Assembly (NCBI GenBank): GCA_016859345.1
Contig: CM029126.1
Coordinates: forward strand, 8,819,027-8,883,026
DNA from: Istiophorus platypterus
Taxonomy: Eukaryota; Chordata; Actinopteri; Istiophoriformes; Istiophoridae
Length of the DNA stretch: 64,000 bases
Reading direction: 5' to 3'
Shown here in pieces: positions 45,672 through 60,300 of the stretch (position 1 is its first letter; every line of letters starts with the position of its first letter). The position numbers and the translations under genes are program-made. The notes beneath the pieces were generated by a model. It saw nothing but the letters and a program-made list of their open reading frames with translations. It was not told the origin of the DNA and did not search any database.

Positions 45672-46475
45672 CAGAGCAGTGCTCCGGCTATATACTGTAA
45701 ATAATATATACACTGACCATATGGAGAGTTTTGACATAGTTTAATTATGATTTTCAGGAGGTGGTAGAGTTGACATCGCTTGAAGGATAGTAATACCCGT
45801 ACCGCACTTGAGTTTCAATACCAGAATGATTTGTTCTTTTTCTTGGCCTAAATCTCAAGTTGACTGAAAGGACTGAAACGAAATAAAAATCCCACACACT
45901 GTCAATCACTTGAACTTAATTTATTCACAGCATCTCAGTCCTCTGACCTTCATCAGGTAAAATCATATCTTCATACCTTCCTATCTCCTGATCCCTCTCC
46001 TTGTATTCATTTTACAAAAGAGGCCAGAGTTCTCTAATCCAAATTTTGTCCGACCACAGGCAGCTGAACAAGACCTTTGCTTAACTGGAATAGTTCTAAA
46101 TTGGCAAGAATGGTCAGAACTGTCTGAACGAGTAAACAGGATTACGATTTTGACCAGGAACACGTTGCTACGAAACATTTCTGTCAGGACCAGAGAGAGA
46201 GGTTGAGGTTAGTGGATTGGCAAAACTGTCTCTTTAGAAACTGCACCAAAATTCAGCGCTGAAATCAAGGTTGGAATAATCCAATCTGCGATGTTGCATA
46301 CTGTGCTCAGCCCTGCCATTATACCATTTAATTCATATAGATCCCATTAGGACTGAACGCTCTATTTTCATACCAAGCAGTCGGACAGCGCGGCTTCTAA
46401 ATTTCGTTCCGTGAGGCCAACGGCCGAGCTGCCGGAGGCATAGAAGCAATTGTGGATCCTGCACAGTGTTGCAAC

Positions 46476-46497
46476 TTTTTTTTTTTTTTTTTTTTTT
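46476..46497. repeat. Poly-T run (22 T)
   Basis: Uninterrupted homopolymer between GCAAC and GAAATATGGGG. Confidence 0.9.
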
Positions 46498-47049
46498 GAA
46501 ATATGGGGCTTCGGTCGTGGCTATAGTTGCCTGAGATGGGAGTGAGCTGTGAAGACTATAATCAGTGTCAGCTCACACAGCCAGACCTGACACCGCACAC
46601 TTTGAGACGCAATATCTCACAAACACACATATGCACATCATGCAAACACTCCTTTTCAATCTGTCTGCCTTTCTCCGTGTCTCTGTCTGTCTCAGGCTCA
46701 CACCCACACTTTCTCTCCCGTTTTCTCTCTCTATCCCCAACACACACACATACACAGATGGATGCTAGGTACCATTACAGTGAGCGACTGTGCACGTATG
46801 CATCTGGGGACGACTGGACAAAGAGATTGTCACCCCGCATTCAGTGTGTGGGGTGTGTATTGCTCTTGCTGACGCATGGGATGGCAGGACTTGTGTCTGT
46901 CTATGTGACGACGGATGTGTAACCCAATGAAGTGTGTGCGCCTTGCGTGTGTCTGGGTATATGTGTGTACTTATGTGCATTCCTTGCCTTTTATCTGGGT
47001 ATAGCCTCAGAGCAATTCACAGCCTGTCAGTCACTCTCTAGAACTACCA

Positions 47050-47215
47050 GTGAAAGTGCGAGGGAGAGAAGGATGGGTTGGAGAAAGCAAGGAGGCGCAG
47101 GGGAGACCAAAGCAGCAGGAGAGAGCAGAGAGATTAAGAACAATTGGGAGACGGAGAAGGACAGTGAGAGGCTGAGAGGGAGGACACGGGGGAAGGAAAG
47201 GGGGAGATGGTGATA
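47050..47215. repeat. GA-rich polypurine tract
   Basis: Mostly A and G with few pyrimidines (GAGGGAGAGAAGG, GGGGGAAGGAAAGG types). It explains the Arg/Glu/Gly-rich frames here. Confidence 0.7.
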
Positions 47216-47382
47216 CAGAGAGCAGTGGAGGCTGTGCGCTCCCTTGGGTGCAAGGGGTTAGGGCAGCCCGCGGGCGCAGTTGGCATGCAGCTGGGCACAC
47301 TGTCGCTCAGTCCCTACGGCAAGCTGTGTGCTAGCACTGCCTTCCCTCAGAGAGCAGAGGTCGAAGGGAAAGAGGAGTGTAT

Positions 47383-47500
47383 GTGTGTGTATGTGAATGA
47401 ATGTGCATGTGTGTTTTTGTGTGTGTGTGTCTGTGTGCGTGCGTGTGTTTTTGTCTGTCTATGCGTGTGCACGTGTGTGTGTGCGTGTGTTTGTGTGTGG
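47383..47500. repeat. Imperfect GT/GC microsatellite
   Basis: TATGTGTGTGTATGTGAATG, TTTTTGTGTGTGTGTGTCTG and CACGTGTGTGTGTGCGTG units. It produces Cys/Val-rich frames. Confidence 0.85.
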
Positions 47501-48268
47501 CTGCTGCCTCATCAAAAATGCCAACATTGCTACACATATCTGTTTATGGGCTCATTGCTCAGTCCTGTTGTTGCTCAGGGGGACCATTTGCAGTCACACT
47601 TGCATAATGATAATAATAGGGTGACTCGGAGTGAGTGTGTTGTGTGTGAGTGTGCGTCTGGATGCATGTGTGGATTATATCCTCGTGTCCTCAGCTCTCC
47701 TCATCTCACCCGCTGTCACACTTACCTCAATAACTCCTCTCTTCCTTATCATGCCCCTGATTTCTCTCTGCCCTGTTCCTGCCCCGTCCTGCCCCCATCG
47801 ACCGAGCGCCCACACACGTGCCCTGGCTTGACCCTGCGGGCACACCGCAAACTACCAGGGCACAGCCCACTTTAACCATATGCTGGACAAAAGGTGATGA
47901 TTGCATCACACGCATCGTCGGTCTCCTTCCTCTCTGTCGAAACCAACATCCCACCAACCCATCATTAGTTCACATGCCACATTGGCTACGCTCATTTTTC
48001 TGCCTCCCCTTTTTTCTAATTTTACAGGGCTGGGATCATTTTACACCCAGTGTGTTTTTTCTTTTTTCTTCAACCGCAGAGTGGTTTGGGCCTGCAAAGT
48101 ATTTTACAGAGGGAGAGAGAAGAGAGCAAAACAGAGAGGCAGGGAGCAAGAGGGCCTCCTTGTGTAATCCGACTACATGGATCAAGCTGTATACACCAAA
48201 CAGCCAAAACATTTAAACCAGTAACAGGTTTCATTTATATTCTAGATATTCATATATTATTTTATTTA

Positions 48269-48273
<5 letters not shown>

Positions 48274-48325
<52 letters not shown>
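48274..48325. repeat. (TA)n microsatellite followed by T15
   Basis: About 18 TA units to 48310, then a T run to 48325 followed by AGCTTATACTGC. Confidence 0.95.
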
Positions 48326-51300
48326 AGCTTATACTGCATAGACCACTTCAAAATTGACATGGATGGGAATGGGAATGCTAATGAATGGAATGAAAGAAGA
48401 AAGTAAGCAAAACTAAAGTACAAAAAAAAGTAAATACGTTAAAAGAAAAAGGAAATAACAGAAAATAAGAGGGTGCAAAAGGGACAGCTTGGCTAACTCG
48501 TGTATGGCTTTTTTTTATGTGTATTCCTACAGTAAACTGTTTTTGGCTTAGTTTACTTTAACTGCTGGAGGTCTCCTCAGTCAGCCAGCAGCTGCTGACA
48601 AAATGAAAATTATTATTACACTACACAATGAGCACCTTCTCTGGTATTTATTAATTTATACTCAGCTTATTTTTAGAAATAAAACATTTTATACATGCAA
48701 AACATATAAAATCACAAAAAGAAATAAAAAAAGACATCTGCAAAAAGGTTCTGCCTTTGAGTATATGAAAACTAGATATTCACTGGAAGATTCATATAAT
48801 TTAATCTTTCATTTAATACTTAATGAGGTACTTCATGAATGTAAATTTTGGCGAGTCTGTCTAAAACATATTGCGTGACATTAGCATGTCAGACCAGCTG
48901 CTCATTATCGGGCGAGTTATGAGAAGAACTGCTTCTTTATTCCACAGACAAACACAAATTAAGCTTCTGTAAATTAAGCTAACTTCACTATGCACACATT
49001 AAACAGTAATGGAATTGGTTGACATTAGTTAAACAGGATTAGTCATTAATTTGCCCCAGAGGAACCCGAACAATCTCACGAATGCTTGCAATATATTATT
49101 TGCATACCAGATGCTGTAAGGGTATAGGGGTAAATACTGCTGTGCACTTGCTGTGCAGGTGCCATTCATGGTTGCGAGAACTAAATTCCTCTGTCAAGAT
49201 GCGTCTACTCAGTCTCAGGGGCATGTGTCCAAATGCCTGCCAGCGTAACAAACAACAGTGGTTCTGATCCTGCTAATTCAAGTCCTAGCACTGAAAAGAC
49301 GAAGGAAAGAATTCTCAAAAGGATAGTGTATTAAACCAGGGTAGACAAGAACACATATTGTACAGTATGTTCCCGGGCTGTTGTAATGTATTCTCTGCTT
49401 TACCTAACATAACCTGTTACCTCACATGTTTTTCTTGAGGCGTTTGTTTTGGTATGTAAGTTGTGCCGGTATCATCTGTGCCCGCAAATGTGTCCGAAAG
49501 CCAAAAAAAAAAATATGTGCGTCTGCCGTGCCACATTCCTGCCATCTTACTAACCACGTTCCTGCCATAGCCAGGCAATTAAAAGCCTTTACCTCCAAAT
49601 CCCCACCACATAACCTAGCCCAGCAGTGAACTGAAAGCACAGAAAGCCCATTAAAATGGGAAGTGCATGCCAGCTTCTTAATCGAAACACATGTAAGCCA
49701 TTAAGAGTACACTTTAAATTCTTCTCTCTGAGCTAAAGGGGGAAACAAGACACAGAGGGAGAAAGTCAGAGACAGACGTCAACTCAGAGAGAATATTTGG
49801 GATTCTCATCTCACTTTAAACAACTTCAAAGTCGGCGGCAGAAGGAAAGAAATGAAGATAATAGAAAAAGAGTTGTAAAAAACAGAGAAAGTAAAGAGAA
49901 ACTGGGGGTCTTTGATTAGTTGGCTGGGTGATAGCAGTGTATGGGGTGTTTAAGCACTGAAATCACACTGTCGCTGGGTCTTTGCAGCCCCCCCCCCCCC
50001 CCAAATACCCCACCCAACCCCTCCACATCCTTCAGATGGTTTGGCCGGGGGTTCTTTGAATTGGGTCCCTATGGCGACAGCCCGGCTGGCGGCCAGAGCA
50101 ACACTCCTTCCTGATGCTGTTTGGAAGTGGCAGGGATCACAGAAGGCCACTTCTAAGCAAAGACACTCTGTGAGGGCTTTCCGACTGTCTCACTGTCTGT
50201 TCGGCCGCCTGGTGAATCTCCCTGTCCTCGGCTCAATTATCACAGTCAGCACCAACAAATTTCTTTATGTATTTTACTAGTTGTGGGGACCAAATTATTT
50301 TTTTCTTTAAGTTTAATAAGTGTGTTTATTATGTAACTTTTAGAGGAAAAAAAAAGGCTTTCTCTAATTTATGCTGTCTCCGTATAAAATGCATTGTCTG
50401 TGGTTCCCTTCTGTCTCATTGTCTTTTATTGTTGCCCACTTCCCCAATCTGTAATTCGTAATTCAGCTTTCCAGTATCTGTGTCTTGTGGTTGTTACGTA
50501 ATTGAACCAATCAGAACACACACTTGCACACTCTAGAACACATCCATTCATGGACCACTCGCTCTGTTGTTAGACACACACATTCAAAGCATTTCTCTTC
50601 AGGTTTCATTGTTATGTGGATGTTTGGAGGGAGGCACCAATATTTTATGGATTTAAGCTTATGGCATCTTCCTTTGACACGATTCAATATCTAGAGATCA
50701 GTTCATTTTAACACAAACTAATGGCAAGGATTTGGTCTTTTTTTTTTTTACCATGAGGGATAGAAAATCATTTAAAGTAGTGTTTAAACGATAACTGGAT
50801 AACAAAATAAATGCATCTAATAATGAAAGAATAGATGAGGGAGATACAATGCGCTTCATCATGTACCAAGGGTGTATTTGTGTCATGTAATCCAATAAAA
50901 TTTTCAATGGTTTCAATGAACGCCAAGGGATTCCCATAGAAAATCAATGAAAAATTGATTTACTTTGTAATAATTATGTGATCAAATGCTTTAGGCTGCA
51001 TCGTATCAATTGGAGGGTATCCTCAAGGAAATTGTGTAGCTGAGGCAGTAAGCCAACCAGATCTTGATTAATCCTGTCACCTAATCGATATAGTTACTGG
51101 ATGACGGCCTGAACAATAGCTACAGTTATTACTTATATTTCCTATATGAAATAGTGCCTTGAATATTTTTTTTTCCTGAATATTAATGTTTTCGTAAAAA
51201 TGTATTACTACTTTTATGATGATAGCTGAGGTGTTCCTAATTTAAGGGCCGGGTGGCGGAAAATCTCACATTACATCAGATCCATTTTTTTATAAAACAA

Positions 51301-53329
51301 ATCAACTAATGAACAGATGTACGAATCTGCTACTGATCCGTGTTTGTCTTTCAGTGTCCTCTAGAAGTGTCCTGGCCAGAGAGAGAGGATCACAAGTGGC
51401 AGCTGGCAACTGCAAGGGTGTCTCACCACACTCTCAAACACACCCTATTCATGGGCAGTTTCCAAACTTTCCTTCATCCTTTTCTGTTCTTTTTTATATT
51501 CAGTTTTCCCTCCGTGTTTTTCTTCCTCTGGTTGTTTTGATGACAAAGATTTTTTTTTTGTACTCCCTCTTTTTTCTTTCTTTCTTATTGTCAAACCCCC
51601 TCATGCACTCTCTTGAACATGTGGACACACACTAACGTTAACAAGCACACATCACAAACGCTCATAGAAATATGCTTCTATTTCCGACCCTCCCATGAAT
51701 CCCTCCCCCTTCCTTCTCTGCATCACTTTTTCCCTTCCCTCCATCGCGTCGTCGTCTTCTTTCTTTCGGTTGAGCCTTCCTGTCTGCCTTCCCTCCCCAC
51801 AATCGTGTCTCCATCGCTCTTTAAATGACCCCTTCGATGCCTCTGTTCCTCCTTGCAACAATCTCGGTCTTTTTTTTTCTCCCAGTGTCCTTCTCCTCTT
51901 TGTCCTCCCTCATGTCCTTCCCTCCTGCCTCGCTAACTTCTCCCTTGCTGCCTTTGATCCGGCTGGTCTTTGTGTTGGCTGGCCACGCAGATTGCTGTGG
52001 GCTGTTTGACCAGGGTCACAGCATAGGAATCCCCCCCCCCCTTCTCTCAGTGCAACATGGACACATCTAGCACATGGCCTTAGTCACAGTTAACACTGAC
52101 AATAAAGGCCTGTCTCTCTCTCTCTCACTCCGCAGTCTGGGCCTCCTTACACATCCACGAAAGGGAAAAAATGACAAGTAAGAACTTGGATGTCTCTGTT
52201 TGTGTTTTTATATATATATGTATAGTATATATACACATACTGTCTGTATAAATGTGGTAGTGTAAAAATATAAATATGCTGTACTGTATTAACTGCTTGT
52301 GGACCTTAATGGACTTAATATGAAATTTACTTTTAATATGAAATGCTTTTACATACATTATATTGCATATTTGACATAGGGTGACTAGTAACTGTTACTG
52401 TGGCAGACATTTGCAGGCAAAACACACCTCAAGATGCATGTCAAATTATGAACATCAGGAACTTTCATTTGGAACAAACAATACATGTTTGACTTTCAGC
52501 TCTCCTTGCCAAGCTCTGCCAATTTAGGCTGGAACATGCTTCCTCAAGCTGCACGAGAGCGAAGGTCACCAGGCGTTGATCATTGACGTTCACATGGCGG
52601 TTTGTTTTATACCTCTAAAGATTTCGGGTGGCGTAATGTTTAAGCGTTCTCTCCTCTCCTTTTTATCTGGGAGATGTGCTTGTCAGCTCGTACGCAACCC
52701 TTTGCAACCTACAGCAACCCATAACACCCTTTTCTTCATAGACATTTACTGTATGCGAAACTACTGTATAATTTCAGCCTTAAACTTGCAACACTACCTG
52801 TGGCTTTAGTTCAGGCGGGGAAATGAAGTCGTGCTTGCATCAGCTGAAAGGCATCAACCAGTTAATTCATGCTTCAACATCACTGCCTCATTCATGAGCT
52901 GCTGGGTTACCATCTTACTCATATTCATATATGATTCATGTATGAATCAAATTAATACAAGTGTGCAACCCGATACCTCTCACTATTACTCTGCTGATAC
53001 CTTCAAGTCAACCGTTTTTTTCCTGCGCATCTCCCTCCGCAACCATCTCCTTATGCATTAAATCATGGGCACTGTTGACTTTACTAAGATCTAATGTTCA
53101 TGTTTGTGTTAACAGTTGCTGTTTTCCCAGCTGAGTCCTCGTAGATTCTTTGAAAGCTCCCACAAAGATTAAGCCTTTTCTGCCACATCAACTATGTAAC
53201 CATTTTCCAATAAAAAGTCAATTCCTTGACGTGTCTCTGACTGAGGAGTGTGCTACTTTTCGATTGTGTTCCCTTGCAGCGCTGTCATGCCATTTGAAGC
53301 ACATACTGCAAGAAAGCAGTTTTGTTTTG

Positions 53330-53350
53330 TTTTTTTTTTTTTTTTTTTTT
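53330..53350. repeat. Poly-T run (21 T)
   Basis: Uninterrupted homopolymer after GTTTTGTTTTG. Confidence 0.9.
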
Positions 53351-56300
53351 ATATTGCGGTTTGTGGCGCCGATGTCTGCACGTAGGTTCAGGTGGACGGT
53401 CTGAGATGAGCAGACAGGAGGAGGTGGAAAACGAGGCGAAGACAAAAGAGGGACACGGATGCTAAATGCCCCAATGACATAGCAGAGAGGTAATTGTACA
53501 GTGACTGGATTCCTCTGCAGCGAGTGGTCTATATGTGCACGCATACGCCCGTGTTTGTACAGTATATGCGTGCGTGTGAGGGTGTGCGCGTGTGCATGTG
53601 TGTACATTGCAGCCACAGGCAGACACATGGGAGCCTGAGGAGCAGTGGATATTACAGAGGAGTGGACCACAGAGGGACCAGGCCCATAGCCAACTGACAG
53701 GCCCCACTCATAAATCCTCTCCACACTGACGCCTTTCCCCTCTTTCTCCGTCTCTCTCTCTCTGTCAATCTGTCTTCATCTTCCACTTAACGTTTCTCTG
53801 TTTCTCTCTCGCTCACTCAACTTGGCGTGTCGTATCTTCATATCTTTTCTCTTGTGAAATGTCCAGTGGTCATGAGTCTGTCACGGGAACAAGCTGTAAC
53901 CCTCTAGGTCTCCGGGCACGGCCTCTGTAGACAAAATTCAGGGAGGTAGGGGTAAAGAAATAGGCGCTGTCAATTGTGGTAACATCTCACAGAGGCGCTG
54001 TATGCAACTGACAAAAGTTTGGAGACGTGTAGGAGTCCTTTGCCTCAAGGTTCGAGGTTTCGCTTACTGTAAGCTGTAAGTTAACCCATTATTTATCCCT
54101 GAAAAGGGCCTCCAGGTAACTTTGAACCATTTGGGGGTTTTTACTGGATGTGAGCTGCTTAAATTTCCATAAAAACTAGAAAAATTGAGCTGTTCTAGAG
54201 CTTTTGACTGATAGTTTATGTACAGGAGATCCCACAGAAACTACATCTTGACACTGTCGCTGTAATGTTTTTCAGACGACCGTTTTTTGCGAGCTCGAAA
54301 AGAAAATGATCTTTGAAAAGTGCTCTGACAAACACTGAAACGGATCATCTTGATTCTTGCCCATCTGTCCACCTTGACTTCCTCCCTTTTCTCTCACCAG
54401 CTGAGGTGTCAGTGCAGCAGAGATCTTTTCAGCAGGCAAAATGTGTTGCGAGTGGCAGAAATGAGATTGATTTTAATCAGAGAGTCTATAATTACACTGC
54501 TGCCGTTGTTGTCACTGATGCTGACAACAGCCAGCCCTCCTGTCTGCCTGTCTTTCACCATGACTATATCTCTTTGTCTCCCTGCCCAAAGCCTGTCTCA
54601 CTGTCAGTCAGGCTGTGTCTCACCGTGCCGCCTTGTGCTTCTCTCTGTGAACCTGCTACCTGTCTGTCTGGCCATGAGTCTGACTAAGTTTCCCGTCTTA
54701 AAGCGTGTACTTTTGTCTGGTGTTTCTCTTAATAACCATTTAGCAAGCGTTGCATTTACTTGTGTATTTGCATGTCTTTGTGACAGACACATACAAGAAT
54801 GCTTTTGCCAGAAGGTACAAATAGCACAGTAGCCTTGGAATGGTAGCTCACAACAAATGACCTTGGGGCGATTCGCAACCTTCTGTTCGGAGTCTGTTTG
54901 TCCTGTTTCCCGTCACTCTGTTTGTGTCCCTGTCTTGATATGAATGTACCGTCTGTTGTAATGTGTGGCCTTGTGCATCCTAAGACTTTCTTTTTACAAC
55001 ACCTGCCTGTGTGTCTGCTTTTCTGGGTTTAGCCATTAACATCAACAGTCTGTGTCACAGTTAAGAAAAAGCACACAAATTGATTCTGACGCTTTCAATT
55101 AAAGTGCACTGTTACGTGAATTTTACTCTTTGAGGGACGTAACACTGAAAAGGCAGAAGTGTTGGAAGAAAGGCAAAACAAAAACAAAGTCAGACCATTT
55201 GTTAAAGCCATGTGGTTCGTACAACCGATAGTAGCAAATGTCTGCTGTGATACAAACCCAGTCACAGCTGAAGCGAAATATTGGCAAAGAGATAGCACAT
55301 GTTTTTTGCATGAGTCAAATGCACAGTGTGTTTTCTGTTGATTTGATAATAGGGAACTTTGATGACAAGACGCTATTTCAATATTTATTTTTAAATCAGA
55401 CTTGTGCAGCTGTTAACTTACTGTATGTCTGAGAAGCGGTAACAAAACAAACATGCAAACAAACCAAAAACAACAACAACAAAAAATAAAACACTGAGCT
55501 TCTCAAAACAGCCCAACCGGTATAAATCAAAGGTATAAAACACACCAACAGTGTAGATGATGTTTTAAGTTAGCATCAGACGTCTTTTTTTTTGTAGTTG
55601 TTCATTCAGTATTACTTACTGTTCATGTACGCTATGCATAATACCATGCTGAATGAAAGTGTTATGCATTACATGACAAAATTTGGATAATATAAGTATG
55701 TGTTGGCAGGAGTCAGGCCTGGGGTCACAGCTCAACAGCTGGCCAGAGCTACCGCTGCAGCTAATGGACAGCCAAAGTGTTAGAAATTAAATGACTAAAT
55801 GTAGCATTACAAAATAAATAATTACATGAATAAATACATACATAATATTTAATATAATCATAAAAAAACAGTTTGGACGAAGGTCCTTTTGATTTAACTG
55901 CCGGAACCAAAAGAAAAAGAAAAAAAAAAGACCTGCAGTAAACTCTTATGTGAAAGGGAATAAAATGACATACGATAATAATGGGTTAAGTTACAAAAAT
56001 GTTTTGGACTCTTACTTGGAATATCAAAATTTTTTGGTTTATATATACATTTTTTTTTATTTACATGATTATCTTGACATACCTCTATACTCTGTAGGCA
56101 GCACACTTACAACTGTTAATGTTTACAGTTAAATGCATGGCGAATTGTGAAAAATAGTATGATAGACAGACACTTAACTGGATAAAAAATATTAAAGATT
56201 AAAAGCCTTGCTTCAATAATTTTAATTCCAGGAATCAAATGCAAGGTTAATTAATTGATTTATAATTGCTTTTCTAAAAAAACACACACACTGCAAACTC

Positions 56301-56859
56301 CATAATGGTACCACTTAAGATATTTAGTAAGATTTGCATTCTGGCCGTTAGTATACATTAAATTGTGATGAACAGAAACTTCGCTAGAGCTGATTCTCTC
56401 CCTTTGAAAATAAGAAGCTCTGACTTGCAAAACATGCATTTTGCATCACTAAAAATGTTAGTAAGGTGTAAAACTTTGAATTGAACATAATCCTATAAAA
56501 TTAGAGCCACAGGCCTCCAACTTGGTCCAGCAAAAAGGTCCCGTGGCCCCTCCTTGCCCAGGACCCATGGTGTCCGTCTTCCCGTCGGTCCACCTTCATG
56601 TTTGACATGGCAGAGTGCAGCGTGGGGAACTCCGCTGCCTGGTGGCGTACACGACTTGTGACACTGCTTATCCCCGCACAGCGAGACGCTGTCGCCGCAA
56701 GCATGACAGGATGGCATAGGTCAACTCCTCTCTTCTCCCTCCATCACCCTGCGTGCCAGTGGGCAGAACAGACTCCCAATTAAACAACTCTGATTCTCTC
56801 ATAAACAAGGTCAAAGAGAGCGTAAGGGAGAGTCAGACCATGGGTTTGGACCAAAGAAG

Positions 56860-57020
56860 CTAAGAGGAGAGGGGACAAGCAGAGGAGATATGGCAGCAGA
56901 GGAAGAGAGAGAGAGAGAGGCCGGGAGAAGCTTGGTGGAGGGAGGGAGTAACTGGGAGGAAAAAAAGAGAAACAGAAAGAAGGGAAAAAGCGAGGGAGAT
57001 TTGAGAGACAGAAGGAAAAG
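56860..57020. repeat. GA-rich polypurine tract
   Basis: GAGAGAGAGAGAG and GGAGGGAGGG cores with few pyrimidines over ~160 bp. Confidence 0.7.
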
Positions 57021-57111
57021 GCAGTATTAATATTCACAGACTCCCAGCGCTTCCTAAATATTTTATTACTTCCAGCTGTTTGATGTTAAGGAGACTCACC
57101 AGAGAGCCCCA

Positions 57112-57330
57112 CACTCACACACACACAAACACACACTAATAAAAACGGATACATCATACACACACACACACACAAACACACACTATTACAAAGCCACATT
57201 CACAAACACACATGTGAGAATATATCAACACGCATATACAGAAACTCTCAACTACATACTCACAGTAACCTGAAAAACATCCACAGAAACACAAGGACCG
57301 ACACACACACGCACACACACACAAAGACAG
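57112..57330. repeat. CA-rich low-complexity region
   Basis: Several short CA runs (57114-57134, 57158-57182, 57301-57322) separated by A/C-rich unique sequence. Confidence 0.8.
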
Positions 57331-60300
57331 ACACAGGCATAGCAGAAAACACTTCTAACACACTCTCAGAACTACTGCAATTACACATATGTGCACAGCA
57401 GGAAACACACAATAAAAACGTGTATGTTTACAGCCAAAAACTAGCACACATTAAACCACATGCACTTTTGATGCATACCTGTACATAACCAGAACACACA
57501 AAAGTAAAAATGCATTTAGAAAAACTCACATGCAAATGCACACTACTGCCTTTACATTGATCATAATCTGTTTTTCAGGAGCTCTATCACATTTATTCAT
57601 TTATTTATTGGCTTATTTATTCGTGTATTCATTATTCGTCGGACTGACTTTCTTTTTATTTGCGAGCTTGGTTCCGAGGGGAGAGCGGGAGAACATTCAT
57701 CTTCTGATGAGAGCAGTCATTAATTCAGAACAGGCCCATCCCTCGCTCCCTTCCTCTGTCACTCCGTCTCTTTCTCTCTGTCCATCAGACGAGCTCCCTC
57801 GCTCTCTGTCTCTGCCCATCAGCCCGAATTTCTGCCACTGCCTCTCCCTCTGTGTCAGTCTCTCTCTCCTCTGTGTTTTCCAGTCTCTCCAATTCTCAGT
57901 CAATGTCTCTTTCCTTCTCTCTTTCCCTGCTTTTACCAGAAAGTCATTCTCCCTCTGCATCGAAGACTACATCCTAAGCGGACTAGTTATGAAAATGCTG
58001 TTTACATCTGAAAATGCTGTGCATCCAACTCCACAGATCTTCTTTCACACTGAGGAAAATGGCTAAGTTTCTTCCTCTTCGCTCTCGTCATTCAACTGAC
58101 AACAAAATTTTGTAGCCTAGCCGACGTCTGGTACAGACCCAGTGTGACGTGTGATTACTCTGCACCACACGATCTCAGATGATTAAGCCTCCATCCTGAC
58201 CTTTCCTGCTCTCTGTTATCACATCTGAATGCAACCAAACTCACGTTGTTCTGACAAATAGACCCCATCCAGGGTTAAATCGTTGTTCTTAAAAAGCTCA
58301 GTGTTTTCTGTCCACGCTTGAAAGGTGAGGACAGATTTTTCAGCTTTGTCCACTCTGGGTCTGAAAAACATTTACTTTAGTGTGGACATACTGCAAAGTG
58401 AAAACAGCACCACATTAAATGCAGTTTACTTCGTTGGTGGGGGTGCATTTTAACTGCCTTTGATGATGAAATTTGATTCAAGAAGGCCAGTTTGAAAGAT
58501 GGATCTATGACTTTTAAGGCTTATAAGATGCCAAAACTTTCCACAGCAGTTTATAATACTGTGAGGATTTTACGATTTTGGACAGTTATCACAGAGATGA
58601 GCATTTTATCCTCCATCTCAACGATTACAAGTTCAGATTACAAACTAATCTACGAGGAATGTGCGCATGCAGTCCAAAGTTCACATACACATGTCAAGTA
58701 CACTGTGTCAGTTTTGTTTTTGTTTTTTTCTAATTATAAGTCATTCTCTGGCTGTTTTTTTTCCTTAACAGAGTAATTGGAAAGTGAGCTTCCTTTTTCA
58801 AGTAGAACATCTACAAATTTGACATTTTTTTTTAACAAATTACTTGTGCGTCTTCTGAAAATATCATATTATCTAAAGGATCGAAGTTACACATACACCA
58901 CAGCTACAGTCTGCATGTCCCTTAGCCCCTGCCCCCTCATTCGGCCCTTTTTTGGTAATAATCAAATAAAATCTGGGAGAATTCTACTTGGATCTTTGAC
59001 CGCTCCTTGTTCTTGCATGACCGGCCATGTATTTTTAATGGGGCTGGGGTCAGCACTTTGGGAAAGGCCATTCCAGACACTTGCAATAGTGAGAGGAAGG
59101 TTTTCACAAGTCCAGAAATTTTCCACACTCTTCTGTCCTCAATCCCAATGATGGTAAACACAAGAAATACAGTGTTCACGTTGCAATGTAATCCAGCGGG
59201 TTTGTGTGCTTGTCACTGCTCGGATGTGAAATTGTTTAGCTGGATAACATGTTTTGTTTTTGAGAGATGTCCCTGTGCATTTTTTTCTGCCTTTGCATCC
59301 CCCACTGCGCCAACCCCACTGATCCCAATGCAATGAATGAAGGAGCCAAATTATTCCATACATTGCCATGTTGTGGTCTGGACATAGCCTTGCTGTGGAC
59401 CAACTCTAACTCATATCCCCCTCTTATTCTTTCCCTCTGTTTCTCTCCTCCCTCAGTCTCTCCTCCTCTGATCCGTCTACCCCCCCCCCACCCTCACCCG
59501 TGTTCCCAAGCCTGTTAATCAGCAGATTGTTAATGAAGGCCTGAGTTCAAAGACAGAGAGAGAGAGAGACTGAGGGAGAGGAGGCACAGAGCAGTGAGAT
59601 AGGGAGGAGTTTTGGACCAACTGTCTGTTTGTCAAAACATGTCCACCCGTCTGTCTCTTTGCTTGTCTTCTCCTCTGATGTGAGTCCCTCAATGAGCTTC
59701 CCGCAAGGACCACAACACAGGATTTGCTCTTTGGGTTTCCCTTTCATGTTCCATTAAATGTGAGCAAAAATGAGACTGAGAGACAGCCAGAGAGGGTGAG
59801 AGAGAGATTAATTACATGTTATAATAATGGAGATTAATTGGTATTATTTAAACATTGACAGTATCAACGAGTTGTCAAGCATTTTGCAAGGCACACACTG
59901 TAGTTCTAACATTAATGGGTAAATTTTTGTCCCTCTGTGGCAGCCTAAAAATCATCCCTTCACATCTTTTCCCTCCTTCCACTGCTCCTTCAACACTGTG
60001 CTTCAACCCCGTTGGCATGCAAAATTGTTGTTTTTGTGCATATCATTTGTGTATATTCCTACCTATGTTAAGCTTCGAAAGCCTGAAATAATCTGCCTGA
60101 CATTTATCTTTTGCTGCTTTTCCAGTACTTAACCAACCAACAGCTTTTAAAGGAGACAGCAACCCATAGAAAACTCCCTAAAGTTGAAACGGTCAAGTTA
60201 GAAGCACTACCGAATCAGACCCCCCCTCCATTCTAGTGGATGCCAGAACAAAAGTGAAGATAAAGAAAGGGGAAAAAATCCAACATGATGGCAACAAAGA

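Larger units (their letters stand above)
45063..54000. other. Non-coding stretch, no gene recognised
   Basis: After the CpG island come pyrimidine-rich sequence (45120-45230), TA repeats (45287-45323, 48274-48310), T23 (45649-45671) and T22 (46476-46497), GT-rich sequence (47380-47500), a polypurine tract (47050-47215), a C run (~49988-50002), pyrimidine-rich tracts (51690-51920) and T21 (53330-53350). The longest frames (for example 47207-47875) are microsatellite products. The AT-rich segment 48880-49080 is unique-looking. If the island is a + strand promoter, this would be first intron. Confidence 0.5.

Noticed and set aside
47207..47875. The longest open frame in the window (222 codons)
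   Set aside because: It begins in a polypurine tract and crosses a GT microsatellite that yields a Cys/Val run. The rest has no recognisable domain.
53218..53724. Minus-strand frame of 168 codons
   Set aside because: It spans a poly-T run (giving Lys runs) and GT-rich sequence (giving His/Thr/Ala runs), with no domain or exon signals.
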